Below, piece after piece: positions 18,370-27,829 of a DNA stretch of 64,000 nt. Below the pieces are notes generated by a model. That model was given only the letters and a program-made list of their open reading frames with translations. It did not search any database and was not told the DNA's origin. The stretch is from Nocardia sp. BMG111209 (lineage in GTDB: Bacteria; Actinomycetota; Actinomycetes; Mycobacteriales; Mycobacteriaceae), in contig NZ_KB907307.1 of NCBI RefSeq assembly GCF_000381925.1, positions 4,960,001 through 5,024,000 of the forward strand. The letters are read 5' to 3'. The first letter of the stretch is position 1. Each line of letters opens with the position of its first letter. The position numbers and the translations under genes were made by a program.

Positions 18370-18421
18370 GTCCCGATGGAACCACGAAAACGCGCCGGGC
18401 TATTCCGGACGTACCGAGTGT

Positions 18422-18841
18422 TCAATTCCAGATGCGACGGCGCACGGTGTGCGCTTCCAGTCCGTCGGTGACGACGTCACCGTCGTCGTCCAGCCGATAC
18501 GGTTCCAGCACATTGAGGGCGATGCCCTCGGCATGCTCGAGAAATACGTCGATCGCCTCGGCCCCCGACTCCGGCAGCGCCGACCCGAGCACGACCGCGG
18601 CCGCGCGGATCTCCGCCCGCATCCCGCCGAGCACCTCGTAACTCATCTGCTGCGCCTGCCGGGCCGTCATCGGCGGCAGCGCAACCATGTCGGTGACCCC
18701 GTTCACCTTCACGACCAGCGCGAACGGAGTGAAGGCACCGGTTGTCTCCAGTCGCCCCTCGGCCAGGGTCAGTGCCGTGTCCAGCAGCCCGTCGAGATCC
18801 TCCTGCGCTGGTTCGGACACTCGGTCCCGCCACGATGCCAC
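18422..18841 (-). CDS. Hypothetical protein at the edge of the toxin island
   Basis: 139 residues, unrecognised. GTG 18841 is chosen for the AGGAG site eight bases upstream; the frame runs much further 5' but that part is Arg/Ser-rich and antisense to the next gene. The protein reads as alpha/beta with an acidic C terminus (DDDGDVVTDGLEAH) and a central FALVVKVNGVTDMVALPP strand pair, and is soluble, with no signal or membrane helix. It is divergent from the SseB-like gene across 205 bases. Small proteins of this look often accompany polymorphic toxins as immunity or accessory factors, but I have no motif to prove it. Confidence 0.6.
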   Translation of the reverse strand: MASWRDRVSEPAQEDLDGLLDTALTLAEGRLETTGAFTPFALVVKVNGVTDMVALPPMTARQAQQMSYEVLGGMRAEIRAAAVVLGSALPESGAEAIDVFLEHAEGIALNVLEPYRLDDDGDVVTDGLEAHTVRRRIWN

Positions 18842-19046
18842 TCTCGACTCCTGTTCTGGGGCACGGAAACACCTCATCATGCACCGCGCACGAACAGCCG
18901 TCGACCGAAGCGGCCGCCGCTGCCCGCGGGTACGCCCAGCAGCGTACTGTGCGCGCGCCGACCCGGCAGCAACAACCGTCGTTGTCCGGTACACCACGAT
19001 CGGGTACCGTGGCGACACTGCGGGTTTCACGGCAGGGGGGTATTCC

Positions 19047-19436
19047 GTGGTCACCGATGGGCTTTCGACGTTGCGTGCGGAGATCGCCGCGTTCCGAGCG
19101 GGTTTCGGCCAACCCGCTCTGCTGCTGTCCGCCTTCCGCGAGGCCGCCGTCCTGGTGCCACTCACCACCGACGACCGCCTGTACACCACCCGATACGCCC
19201 GCATCGCCTGGATCTGCGTATTCACCGGAGTACAACCGTTGTCCCACTACCTGATCGCCCGCGGCGCGCAGACCGAGGACCACCACTTCCACACCCTGCG
19301 CGGCCACCGCCTCGCCGATTACGCATCGGCACGCGAAGATCCGACCGGCATAGTGATAGATCCGGGCAGCGAAACCCCGATGGCCCTGCCGCCCCGGTTG
19401 GTGGCCGCGAACGGCGACACCGTAGGGGTGCTGTAA
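19047..19436 (+). CDS. SseB-like small protein
   Basis: 129 residues. The segment FREAAVLVPLTTDDRLYTTR followed by WICVFTGVQPL resembles the N-terminal domain of SseB-family proteins (sensor/chaperone-like, found beside secretion and toxin genes); the match is by eye and moderate. GTG 19047 follows GGGGGG by six bases; upstream codons in this frame are antisense to the neighbouring gene. It ends three bases before the WXG-like gene, so these two and the Rhs toxin gene form one operon. A chaperone or adaptor role for the toxin is an inference. Confidence 0.6.
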   Translation: MVTDGLSTLRAEIAAFRAGFGQPALLLSAFREAAVLVPLTTDDRLYTTRYARIAWICVFTGVQPLSHYLIARGAQTEDHHFHTLRGHRLADYASAREDPTGIVIDPGSETPMALPPRLVAANGDTVGVL

Positions 19437-19439
19437 CCC

Positions 19440-20027
19440 GTGAACGATTCGATCCGGGTGGACCCCGCCGTCCTGACCAACGCCGCCGACGGAATCAACG
19501 GCATCATCGGCGAACTGTCCGACCTGGGAACCAAGGAAACCGGCGCCTCCGGCCGCGGCTTCTCCCTCATCTCGCTCAGCGGCCTGCAAGCCGGCAGAAC
19601 GTCGGTACACCAAGCCTTCTCGGCATTCACCGACCGCTGGTCGTGGGGCGTACGCACGATGGTGCAGAGCGCCGACGCCATCGCCCGGAGCCTGGGCCTC
19701 GCGGCGGGCCGGTACCACGAGGAGGAACAGACCGCCGCCAACATGTTCAAGGAGATGTACACCGACATCGCCGGCAACCCACACCTGTCCCACCGGGACG
19801 CCGACGCCCGCTCCTGGTCACACACGCTGGCGGACAACAACTACAACGACATCCGCCACCCCGACTACAGCGCCTCGTCGTTCTCCCACGCTTTCGACCA
19901 CATGCTGCGCAACGGGAAGATCATCGCCACGGTCGCCCCCGACGCCCTCGCGAACGCAGGCCCGATCCCACAACGCTGGAACACCGGCGACGCCGCCAGA
20001 GCCGCACAGATCATGAACGACAAATAG
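19440..20027 (+). CDS. WXG-like helical protein, probable partner of the Rhs toxin
   Basis: 195 residues. The first half is helical and Ala-rich with a W.W.G turn (TDRWSWGVRTM, about 64-74) and then YHEEE, a YxxxE type VII export signature (about 92-96). This is the pattern of ESX substrates and of the small partners encoded directly before LXG/WXG toxins. The C-terminal half (about 110-195) is polar and unrecognised. It starts at GTG three bases after the previous stop and ends 21 bases before the toxin gene, so stoichiometric co-expression is likely. It is longer than a plain WXG100 protein (about 100). Confidence 0.65.
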   Translation: MNDSIRVDPAVLTNAADGINGIIGELSDLGTKETGASGRGFSLISLSGLQAGRTSVHQAFSAFTDRWSWGVRTMVQSADAIARSLGLAAGRYHEEEQTAANMFKEMYTDIAGNPHLSHRDADARSWSHTLADNNYNDIRHPDYSASSFSHAFDHMLRNGKIIATVAPDALANAGPIPQRWNTGDAARAAQIMNDK

Positions 20028-20048
20028 TTTCGAGCCGGGGGGCAGATC

Positions 20049-23000
20049 ATGGGCTGGCTGGACGATATCGGCGACGCGGCCGAACACCTCGCACACCGCG
20101 TGGAACAGGCCACCGGCGAAGCCGTGGACGCGACCATGCACGGCCTGGGTTCCCTGGCCCGCGATGTAGGTGCCGACGGCGTGGCCGCGAACCTCGACCG
20201 CTGGGGCGACGAGGCCGCCGACGCCCTGGACGCCGAAGTCCCGGAAAAGCAACTGGGCCAGACCGACAACCCGAAGGAGCTCGTCCACGGCGACGCCGCC
20301 GCCATCGGCCACGCCGCGGACCTGGTCCGCAAAATGGGCGACTCCGTGGACAAAACCGGCCAGGCCCTGAAAACCATCGACGTCGCCGACTGGACGGGCA
20401 AGGGCGCCAACGAATTCCACACCACCTTCGGCAAACAACCGAAACTCTGGTTCGACGGCGCCGACGCCATGCACCAGGCCGCCACCACCCTGACCGACTG
20501 GTCCCACGCCGTCACCACCGCCCAAGGCCACGCCGCCGACGCGATTGCCAGATGGAAACAAGCAGACACCGAGGAACGCCGCCGAAAGAATTGGTGGAAC
20601 GGCCTGTCCGCCGCCGAACAACGCCGAACCGCCCTCACCGACACCTGGACCACGATCCGAGACGACGCCCGAGCCATCCTGAAACGAGCCCGCGCCGACC
20701 GCGACACCGCCGCCGGCCTCGCGGTATCGGCCCTACAAGCCGCCACCGCGAAGGCCCCCGAAACCCCGTCGTTCACCGACCGCATGCGAGACGACCTCTC
20801 CGACACCGCCGACATCGCCCAATTCGCGGGCCTGAATTTCGACAAGGGCCTCCTGACCAGCTTCACCGGCGCAGTCCAATTCGTCCGCCAGGTCGACCCC
20901 ATGGACCCCTACAACCTCACCCACCCCGCCGCCTACTTCGCAGGCATGTCCGACCTCGACGCCGGCCTGGTAGTAGCAATGGCCGACCCCACAGCCACCG
21001 TCCAAGGCCTCCTGTCCGGCGCACGATCCGACCCCGCCGAATGGCTCGGCAACCTGACCGGCCAGGTCGTCATGACCGTAGGCACCGGCGGCGCCGGCAG
21101 CGCCGAAGCCGCCACCACCGCAGCCCGAGAAGGCGCCACGGCCGCCCGCGAAGGCGCCACCGCAGCCTCACAAGGCGCCACCGCCACCCGAGACGGCGCA
21201 ACAGCAGCCCGAGACGGCGCCACCACAGCCCCGAGACCTCCCGAGCCACCCCGCCCACCGGAACCCGCACGGCCACCGGACACTTCACGCTCCACCGACC
21301 CAGCACGCCCCACCGACAACGCGCGCCCCGCGAACAGCACGCGCCCCACCGACAGCACCCGCCCGGACAGCACCCGCCCCTCCGACGGTGCACGCCCGTC
21401 CGACAGCACCCGCCCCGACTCCACACGACCGGACCCTGCCCACCCAGCAGACACCGCCCGCCCAGCCGACGGTGCCCGACCAGCAGACGGTTCGCACCCA
21501 GACACGGCACGACCGGACAGCGGCGCCCGCCCGGCCGACGGTTCCCACCCGAACACAGCACAACCGGACAGCGGTGCCCGGCCCGCCGACGGTCCCCACC
21601 CTCCGGACACCACTCATCCCGCAGACAGCACACAACCACCTGACACCGCACGCCCCAGCGACCCAGCACATCCCGACAACGTCAACCCTGGCAGCCGCCC
21701 CGCCGAGCCACGCGCCGGCCTGGGTACCGACACAGCACCCCACGAACCCCCCGTAGCCGCCGGCCCCCGCGCTGAGTCAGCACCCCATACCGTCGAAACC
21801 CCCACCACCTCACACGAACCGATATCGGCTCACCCGGAACAGCCTGCCGCACAACCACACCCACCGGCCCACCCGGTCGACGCCCCACGCCCTACCGAGC
21901 CAACGCACGCCGGCACCGAACCCACCGCTGCACACCCCGATCCGGCCCACCCGACAGACGCCCCCCACTCCACCGACACAGCACCACACACCGGCACCGA
22001 ACCCACTGCTACACACCCGGATCCAGCCCACCCGGAAAACCCACGCACTCCCGAACACGAACAACCCACCGCCCACACCCCGGCGGATCGAGCCGACGCC
22101 GACCACGGCGCCCACTCCGACGCCACCGAAGCCGGCCCCGAATCCGACCGTGACCCCGCCAACACTTGCTCGGACCGCGACCCGGTCGACATCGCCACCG
22201 GCGAATTCCTTCTCCCCGAAACCGATCTGGACCTCCCCGGCATCCTCCCGGTCACCCTGCGCCGAACCCATCGCTCCAACTACCGCTACGGCCGCTGGTT
22301 CGGCCCGTCCTGGTCCACCACCCTCGACATGCGCATCGTCGTCGAAGACACCGGCGTCACCTTCCTGGGCGAAGACGGCATCATGCTGGCCTACCCCCAC
22401 GCCGAGGTAGGCGAAGCCGCCGACCCCCACTCCGGCGGCCAACGCTGGACCTGCACCCGCACCGAAACCGGCGCCTACCAAATCCGGGACCCGACAAGAG
22501 AAATCATCCGCCACTTCGCCCCGGAACCGACCCTCGCCGGATTCGACACCCGCCGGGGCAACTATGCGATCTCCGCAATCACCGACCGCCACCACAATCG
22601 CATCCGCTTCCACTACGACCGGGACGGCAACCCGACCGAAATCACCCACTCCGGCGGCTACCGAATCCTGATCGAAACCACAGCGGGCAGAATCACGGCC
22701 CTCCACGTGATCGACCGCGACATCCCGATCAAGATCCGCGACTTCACCTACAGCACAGGCGAATTGGTCGCAGCCACCAACGCCGTAGCGGCCACCACCA
22801 CCTACACCTACGACCCCGAGCACCGGATGACGTCCTGGACCGACTCCAACGCCAACCGCATGCTCAACACCTACGACCCCCGAGGCAGAGTAGTAGCCCA
22901 ACAGGGCACCGCAGACATCCTGAACAGCACCTACGACTACCTCGATTTCCCCGACGGCACAGGCAGTCTGACAACGGTCACCGATTCCCGAGGCGCACAG

Positions 23001-25712
23001 ACAACCCACGGCTTCGACAACGACCTCCGCCTCCGCGACCTCGTAGACCCCACCGGCGCCCATACCCACCTCGACTACAACGCCGACCGCCGCCCCCTCG
23101 CCGTCACGACCCCTGACGGCGCACTCACCACCTACCACTACACCCCCACAGGCGATATCCACGAGATAACCCGCCCCGACGGCGCGAAAACAACGATCGA
23201 ATACGCCTCCGCCCGCCGCCCGTCCCGCATCACCGACCCCGACGGCACCACCCGTCACCAGGAATGGGCCCCCACCGGCAACTTGACCGCGACAACGGAC
23301 CCAGCAGGCGCCCGCACCGAATACACCTACAGTTCCACCGGCGCCCTGACCGAAACCACAGCCCCCACAGGCGCGACAACCACCATAGAAACCACCCCCG
23401 CAGGCCTCCCCACCCGAATCATCACAGCCCACGAAGCCACCACCCACATAACCCGAGACGGCTTCGGCCGCCCCCTCACCACAACAAACCCCCTGGGCGC
23501 CACAACAACCTATGAATGGTCCGCAGAAGGAAAACCCCTCAGCCGCACCAACCCCGACGGCCACACCGAATCCTGGACCTGGGACGGCGAAGGCAACCTC
23601 CGAACCCACACCACCGAAGCCGGCACCACAACCACCTACACCTACGGCCCCTTCGACCTCCTCGCGAAGAAGACCGCCCCCGACGGCTCGGCAACCCACT
23701 ACCTCTGGGACACCGAACGCCGCCTCACAGCAGTGATCAACCCACTCGGCCACCGCTGGACCTACGAATACAACCCGGCCGGTCGCCTGATCACCGAAAC
23801 CGACTACACCGGCGCCACCACCCATTACACCCACGACACAGCAGGCCGGATCGCGACAATCACCCCCGCCACCGGCATCACCCGCCACCACACCCACGAC
23901 ATCCTCGGCCGTCTGACAGCCGTAACCGCCGACACCGGCGAATACCTCCACTACACCCACGACCGAGCGGGCCGAGTCCTCACAGCGATCTCCGGCACCG
24001 AAGAATCCCTCACCCACACCCTGCGGTTCACCTACACCCCCACCGGCCACCTCGCCACCCAGCAACTGGACGACCAACCCCCCATGCGGCACGAATACGA
24101 CCCCACCGGCCGCCGCACCCGCCGCACCACCCCGACCGGCAGCATCACGACGTGGAACTACGACCAACTCGGCCGAGTCCGAACCATGTCCGCCGACAAC
24201 CGTCACATAGATTTCACCCACGACCTTCTCGGCCGAACCACAGCCTGGCGAACCGGCGAAGTAGCAATAACCCGCACCTTCACAGATTCCGGTTACCTGG
24301 CAACCCAAGAAGTAATCGCCTTCCCCACCCAAACTCTCACCTTCGACCGCAACCCCGATCGCCCCCCACCCCACCAACTCCGCCGAGACGCCTACACCTA
24401 CCGCCCCGACGGCTACCTCATCGCCCATGCCCAGACCCGTCTCGACACGGCGCCTATCGACCGCGAATACACTCTCGACTCCATCGGCCGAGTCACCGAC
24501 ATCCACATCGATGGCTTGCTCAGCGAGGCATACACCTACGACTCCCTGAGCAATATCACCACCGCTCTTCCTCGCCTCGAGCCGTTCAGTTCGCCCCGAT
24601 CCGAGCCAGAGGCCGGCAATCACCGCGAATACCACAACAACCTGCTGATAAGCGCAGACCGTACGCGCTACTACTACGATTCCGCCGGTCGCCTGATACA
24701 CAAAGTCGTCACTCGACGTTCCCGCAAGGCAGACGTATGGCGGTACCGCTACAACGCCTTCGATCAACTGACCGACATCCATACTCCCGCCGGGCAGCAC
24801 TGGCTTTACACCTACGACGGCCTGGGGCACCGGATCACGAAACAGCGCCTCGATAGCGGAAGAAGCGTAGAACGTATCGACTACACCTGGGATACGGCAC
24901 AGCTCACAGAGCAGACCACCGAAAACAGTACGACTCGCTGGCATTATCAGCCAGGAACGTTCAGGCCGTTGGTCGAAACAATCGACAGTATTGCTTCCGA
25001 TACCGAGTTCCTTGTCGTCGTCACCGACTCGTCTGGCACACCCACAGATCTTCTGAATCACACTACCGGTACAGCGAAGACAGCGATCGATATCGAGTTA
25101 TGGGGCCGAGAACGAGGGCCGACTAGCGGAACGATACTGAGGTTTCCAGGCCAATTTTTCGACAGCGAAAATGGTTTGCATTACAACCGAGCGCGTTACT
25201 ACGACCCGGATTCCGGTCGATATCTGACTCCGGATCCGCTGGGTGTTGCCGCCTCGATGAACCCATTTGCATACCCCCACAACCCAATCGCTTGGACAGA
25301 TCCTCTCGGGCTCATACCAGCAGAGTGCGAATACCGCGATTTCGCTCACGGCACCTCTCGAGCACATGCCGATGATATCGTAGAAAATGGACTGAGTGCG
25401 GATGCAGGACGGGCCGGGACACATGGAGGACGCATGAGCAGACCGGGATCTTTCTTCACACACGAGGTCGACGGACCGAACTCGCCCGGAATTCAATTGG
25501 CATACGAATGGGGCTTGAGAGTGGATCCGAACTCACCATCGACGGTGATAATTGGAAGAATTCCCGAGCCGATCTATCAATCGCTGCTGAGCGACGGTCT
25601 GATCCAGATCAGACCCGTCGGCGAGGGCGTACCACTCGAAACGATATTTCATCCGGATTCGTTCGGGGTCCTCAATCGAGAAATAGAATGGATTGCTAAG
25701 ATAACACCATGA
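20049..25712 (+). CDS. Rhs/YD-repeat polymorphic toxin with type VII secretion-like N terminus
   Basis: 1,887 residues. Order: helical N terminus (1-365) with a WTG turn at 115-117 and the putative T7SS-toxin segment (about 275-360); Ala/Thr 7-residue repeats (about 360-395); a Pro/Asp/Ala-rich linker to about 700; a DUF6531-type start (CSDRDPVDIATGEF, near 706); many YD repeats (YDPxGR types) that build the Rhs cocoon; the conserved RYYDPDSGRYLTPDPLG core, whose DPLG lies at 1751-1754; then a 133-residue variable tip, the presumed toxin. GGGGGG precedes the ATG. From about 24450 the coding sequence becomes more AT-rich, marking an exchangeable 3' end. The stop overlaps the next gene (ATGA), the usual toxin/immunity coupling. 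The export route (ESX-4 or the other ESX) is inferred. Confidence 0.88.
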   Translation: MGWLDDIGDAAEHLAHRVEQATGEAVDATMHGLGSLARDVGADGVAANLDRWGDEAADALDAEVPEKQLGQTDNPKELVHGDAAAIGHAADLVRKMGDSVDKTGQALKTIDVADWTGKGANEFHTTFGKQPKLWFDGADAMHQAATTLTDWSHAVTTAQGHAADAIARWKQADTEERRRKNWWNGLSAAEQRRTALTDTWTTIRDDARAILKRARADRDTAAGLAVSALQAATAKAPETPSFTDRMRDDLSDTADIAQFAGLNFDKGLLTSFTGAVQFVRQVDPMDPYNLTHPAAYFAGMSDLDAGLVVAMADPTATVQGLLSGARSDPAEWLGNLTGQVVMTVGTGGAGSAEAATTAAREGATAAREGATAASQGATATRDGATAARDGATTAPRPPEPPRPPEPARPPDTSRSTDPARPTDNARPANSTRPTDSTRPDSTRPSDGARPSDSTRPDSTRPDPAHPADTARPADGARPADGSHPDTARPDSGARPADGSHPNTAQPDSGARPADGPHPPDTTHPADSTQPPDTARPSDPAHPDNVNPGSRPAEPRAGLGTDTAPHEPPVAAGPRAESAPHTVETPTTSHEPISAHPEQPAAQPHPPAHPVDAPRPTEPTHAGTEPTAAHPDPAHPTDAPHSTDTAPHTGTEPTATHPDPAHPENPRTPEHEQPTAHTPADRADADHGAHSDATEAGPESDRDPANTCSDRDPVDIATGEFLLPETDLDLPGILPVTLRRTHRSNYRYGRWFGPSWSTTLDMRIVVEDTGVTFLGEDGIMLAYPHAEVGEAADPHSGGQRWTCTRTETGAYQIRDPTREIIRHFAPEPTLAGFDTRRGNYAISAITDRHHNRIRFHYDRDGNPTEITHSGGYRILIETTAGRITALHVIDRDIPIKIRDFTYSTGELVAATNAVAATTTYTYDPEHRMTSWTDSNANRMLNTYDPRGRVVAQQGTADILNSTYDYLDFPDGTGSLTTVTDSRGAQTTHGFDNDLRLRDLVDPTGAHTHLDYNADRRPLAVTTPDGALTTYHYTPTGDIHEITRPDGAKTTIEYASARRPSRITDPDGTTRHQEWAPTGNLTATTDPAGARTEYTYSSTGALTETTAPTGATTTIETTPAGLPTRIITAHEATTHITRDGFGRPLTTTNPLGATTTYEWSAEGKPLSRTNPDGHTESWTWDGEGNLRTHTTEAGTTTTYTYGPFDLLAKKTAPDGSATHYLWDTERRLTAVINPLGHRWTYEYNPAGRLITETDYTGATTHYTHDTAGRIATITPATGITRHHTHDILGRLTAVTADTGEYLHYTHDRAGRVLTAISGTEESLTHTLRFTYTPTGHLATQQLDDQPPMRHEYDPTGRRTRRTTPTGSITTWNYDQLGRVRTMSADNRHIDFTHDLLGRTTAWRTGEVAITRTFTDSGYLATQEVIAFPTQTLTFDRNPDRPPPHQLRRDAYTYRPDGYLIAHAQTRLDTAPIDREYTLDSIGRVTDIHIDGLLSEAYTYDSLSNITTALPRLEPFSSPRSEPEAGNHREYHNNLLISADRTRYYYDSAGRLIHKVVTRRSRKADVWRYRYNAFDQLTDIHTPAGQHWLYTYDGLGHRITKQRLDSGRSVERIDYTWDTAQLTEQTTENSTTRWHYQPGTFRPLVETIDSIASDTEFLVVVTDSSGTPTDLLNHTTGTAKTAIDIELWGRERGPTSGTILRFPGQFFDSENGLHYNRARYYDPDSGRYLTPDPLGVAASMNPFAYPHNPIAWTDPLGLIPAECEYRDFAHGTSRAHADDIVENGLSADAGRAGTHGGRMSRPGSFFTHEVDGPNSPGIQLAYEWGLRVDPNSPSTVIIGRIPEPIYQSLLSDGLIQIRPVGEGVPLETIFHPDSFGVLNREIEWIAKITP
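21124..21234 (+). repeat. In-frame 21-bp repeats coding GATAAR(D/E)
   Basis: About five imperfect copies of a 7-codon unit (GATAARE, GATAASQ, GATATRD, GATAARD) within the Rhs toxin, between its N-terminal export domain and the Pro-rich linker; a flexible spacer. Confidence 0.7.
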
Positions 25713-26065
25713 GCACAGGGCCTCACGACTACTCGGCAGCCGAGATCAAGAAGACCACCTGGGGCGAGTTGCATGAGCTCGACGACGGACGATGGAAAAC
25801 CGTTTGGCGACTGACCTTCACAGCGCCACCGGCTGCACAGTCGACCGAAGTGTTCAGCGACGAAACAATCGGATTTCGCGCGATGCTACAGACCCACGAA
25901 GGTACATCGGGCGAATTACTCGTATTCACTGATGAGCAGGCCATGTCAGCAATCTACTACTCACCCACATTCAAGAGCTTGGGCATCGTGAACGATGACA
26001 TAGCCGAGTTGCAAACCATAGAAAATCACCCCAAAGAGTGGTATGCGCCTTTCAGGCACCGTTGA
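25709..26065 (+). CDS. Candidate immunity protein for the Rhs toxin tip
   Basis: 118 residues, no recognised family. Its ATG overlaps the toxin stop codon (ATGA), the standard arrangement for a cognate immunity gene. The protein is soluble, acidic to neutral, with a central beta-rich part (WKTVWRLTFTAPP, TSGELLVFTDEQAMSAIYY) and no signal peptide, as expected for a cytosolic inhibitor. The base composition is clearly lower in GC than the surrounding genome and matches the 3' end of the toxin gene, supporting co-transfer of tip and immunity. Confidence 0.7.
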   Translation: MSTGPHDYSAAEIKKTTWGELHELDDGRWKTVWRLTFTAPPAAQSTEVFSDETIGFRAMLQTHEGTSGELLVFTDEQAMSAIYYSPTFKSLGIVNDDIAELQTIENHPKEWYAPFRHR

Positions 26066-26328
26066 AGCAGACTCCCTGACCGGCAGCACGCCACACAGAC
26101 GGCGCTCACATATTCCCAAGTCGACGCGCGTATTTGAGCGCGCACGGCGCCGAAATATCGACCGGCTGCGGGAGACGTCTCCCGGACTGCCACCACGGAA
26201 GGCGTTCATGGAGATCCGCCGGGCGGAAAGTAGCTCACCGTACTATGGGACGGCAGCAGTGTACGCGATTCCAAACAGCATCCCCTCTGCCTTGCAGGTC
26301 GCAGAGTTCGTTCAGGAGAGAACCGACA

Positions 26329-26607
26329 ATGCGCTACATAAAAGTGTATTGGCATCACGATTTCGATGACGACCCTGTGATGTACTTTCACGAAGTAGGC
26401 GACGATGATTGGGAAATAAGGAGAGTCCAGGTCTACCGCGACGGCCGTACAGAATGGGCCGATGAGAACCACGAGACCGACACCGCCGGCACAGCCGAAA
26501 TACCGATCACATCCATAGCAGAAATTGCTTCACAGTCAGAGTTCGATGCCGAAGAGATAACCCACAACGAGTTCGAACGAGAGTGGTCGAAGGCTCGAGG
26601 AAGGTGA
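26329..26607 (+). CDS. DUF6881-type protein, probable orphan immunity
   Basis: 92 residues. The sequence MRYIKVYWHHDFDDDPVMYF followed by W.IRRVQVYRDGRTEWA and a late EFDAEEITHNEFEREW matches the DUF6881 family, common beside polymorphic toxins. CAGGAGAG lies nine bases before the ATG. It is separated from the cognate-looking immunity gene by 263 bases that contain no clear gene, the pattern of an orphan immunity cassette left by an earlier toxin tip. Low-GC style like its neighbour. Confidence 0.75.
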   Translation: MRYIKVYWHHDFDDDPVMYFHEVGDDDWEIRRVQVYRDGRTEWADENHETDTAGTAEIPITSIAEIASQSEFDAEEITHNEFEREWSKARGR

Positions 26608-26840
26608 TCCGGGCTACCACTGTTGCCGGAGGAGCTCGCACGCTACCGACCGGTCGTGGTCGTCACCGAGCCCGCGCTCACCAGTACCAGCCGTGGGCGC
26701 CGGTCCATCCTCGGCGGTAATACTCTGTTCAAAATCAGATCTAGCACCGGAAACGAGTGGAAAAGTATCCGCCGAACCACACGAGAAAGAATTCCTCTTT
26801 CCGCCCGGGACGTGGGACGGCCGATATCCGGAAGCAAAAT
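26608..26840. other. Non-coding stretch at the right edge of the toxin island
   Basis: 233 bases between the DUF6881 gene and the stop codon of truA (convergent). I see no gene or clear hairpin; several short open frames have no ribosome site or family resemblance. It marks the boundary between the lower-GC island and the conserved ribosomal region. Confidence 0.4.
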
Positions 26841-27746
26841 TCAACCCCCGCAACACCCTTCGTCCCCCGGCACCACCCGCATCTCGCGGGTCTGCGCATT
26901 CCGCAATGCCAGCTCCTCGTCCACCGGATAGTCGACGGCAATGAGGCTGAGCCCGTGCGCCGGAGCGACAATCACCGCACTGGACCGTGCACGCTCGGCG
27001 AGCAGGGTGGTGGTCCACTCCGGAACCCGGCGCCCCTCACCGACCGCCAGCACCGCCCCGACCAAACTGCGAACCATGGACCAGCAGAACGCATCTGCGC
27101 TGACATAGGCCGTCAGTAAGGCACCGGCGTTGTCTCCCAACGGCACCGACTCCCAATCGAACCGCTGCAACTCCCGAACCGTGGTCGCCCCCTCACGTCG
27201 CCGACAGAACGCCGCAAAATCGTGCAGCCCCAACAAGTTTCGAGAAGCGGCACGCATCGCCTCCAAATCCACGGGCCGGCACGGAACAACGCTCCGCGCC
27301 TGTAGAGGCTCGGCCCCGTAAGGAGCGGTGGTGAGCCGGTAGGCGTAATGTCGCCGAACAGCCGAGAACCGAGCATCGAATTCGGCAGGCACGAACCGAG
27401 CGTCCCGCACCCGAACATCCTTGGGCAGGAACCGAGCCAGCCGATGCACCAACCTCGGCGGATCCAGCTCCGCGGCAGCGGTTTCGAACGAGGCCACCTG
27501 CCCCTCCGCATGCACCCCCGCATCCGTCCGCCCCGCGACCGTCAGTTGGACGCTCTCCCGCAACACCTTCGACAGCGACTCCTCCAGCACCCCCTGCACC
27601 GTCCGCAACGCGGGCTGCCGGGCCCAGCCGGTGAAATCCGTGCCGTCATAGGCGATGTCGAGGCGGACGCGGCGGACCGTCGGCACACTCTCAGCAGACT
27701 CACCAGTCTGTTCCAACGACACGGATCCGGTCCCTCTCGCTAGCAT
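26841..27746 (-). CDS. truA: tRNA pseudouridine(38-40) synthase
   Basis: 301 residues from ATG 27746. It isomerises uridines 38-40 in the anticodon arm of many tRNAs. Motifs: [18 protein letters not shown] (28-45), catalytic Asp75 in [17 protein letters not shown] and the C-terminal [12 protein letters not shown] segment. The start is uncertain: ATG 27746 lies only six bases after a terminator hairpin, with no ribosome site, whereas GTG 27722 has a GAGAGGGA about ten bases upstream and would give 293 residues. It is the last gene of the alpha-operon cluster, as in mycobacteria. Confidence 0.92.
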   Translation of the reverse strand: MLARGTGSVSLEQTGESAESVPTVRRVRLDIAYDGTDFTGWARQPALRTVQGVLEESLSKVLRESVQLTVAGRTDAGVHAEGQVASFETAAAELDPPRLVHRLARFLPKDVRVRDARFVPAEFDARFSAVRRHYAYRLTTAPYGAEPLQARSVVPCRPVDLEAMRAASRNLLGLHDFAAFCRRREGATTVRELQRFDWESVPLGDNAGALLTAYVSADAFCWSMVRSLVGAVLAVGEGRRVPEWTTTLLAERARSSAVIVAPAHGLSLIAVDYPVDEELALRNAQTREMRVVPGDEGCCGG

Positions 27747-27751
27747 GAGAA

Positions 27752-27781
27752 AGCCCGCCGACCCGGAGGGGACGGCGGGCT
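27752..27781 (-). terminator. Terminator hairpin after rplQ
   Basis: Nine-base perfect arms (27752-27760 and 27773-27781; AGCCCGCCG/CGGCGGGCT) with a 12-base loop, followed on the minus strand by TTTCTC. It separates the rpoA-rplQ transcript from truA. Confidence 0.75.
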
Positions 27782-27829
27782 CCTTCACGGCTTCCCGGCA
27801 AGATGTCTCCCGCAGGATGCGGGAATCAC

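Noticed and set aside
21810..25061. Minus-strand open frame of about 1,080 codons opposite the Rhs gene
   Set aside because: Gly/Val-rich mirror of C-ending codons in the YD repeats; no family features and no ribosome site.
26043..26369. 108-codon frame overlapping the immunity candidate and the DUF6881 gene
   Set aside because: No ribosome site, Arg-rich, overlaps two better-supported genes.
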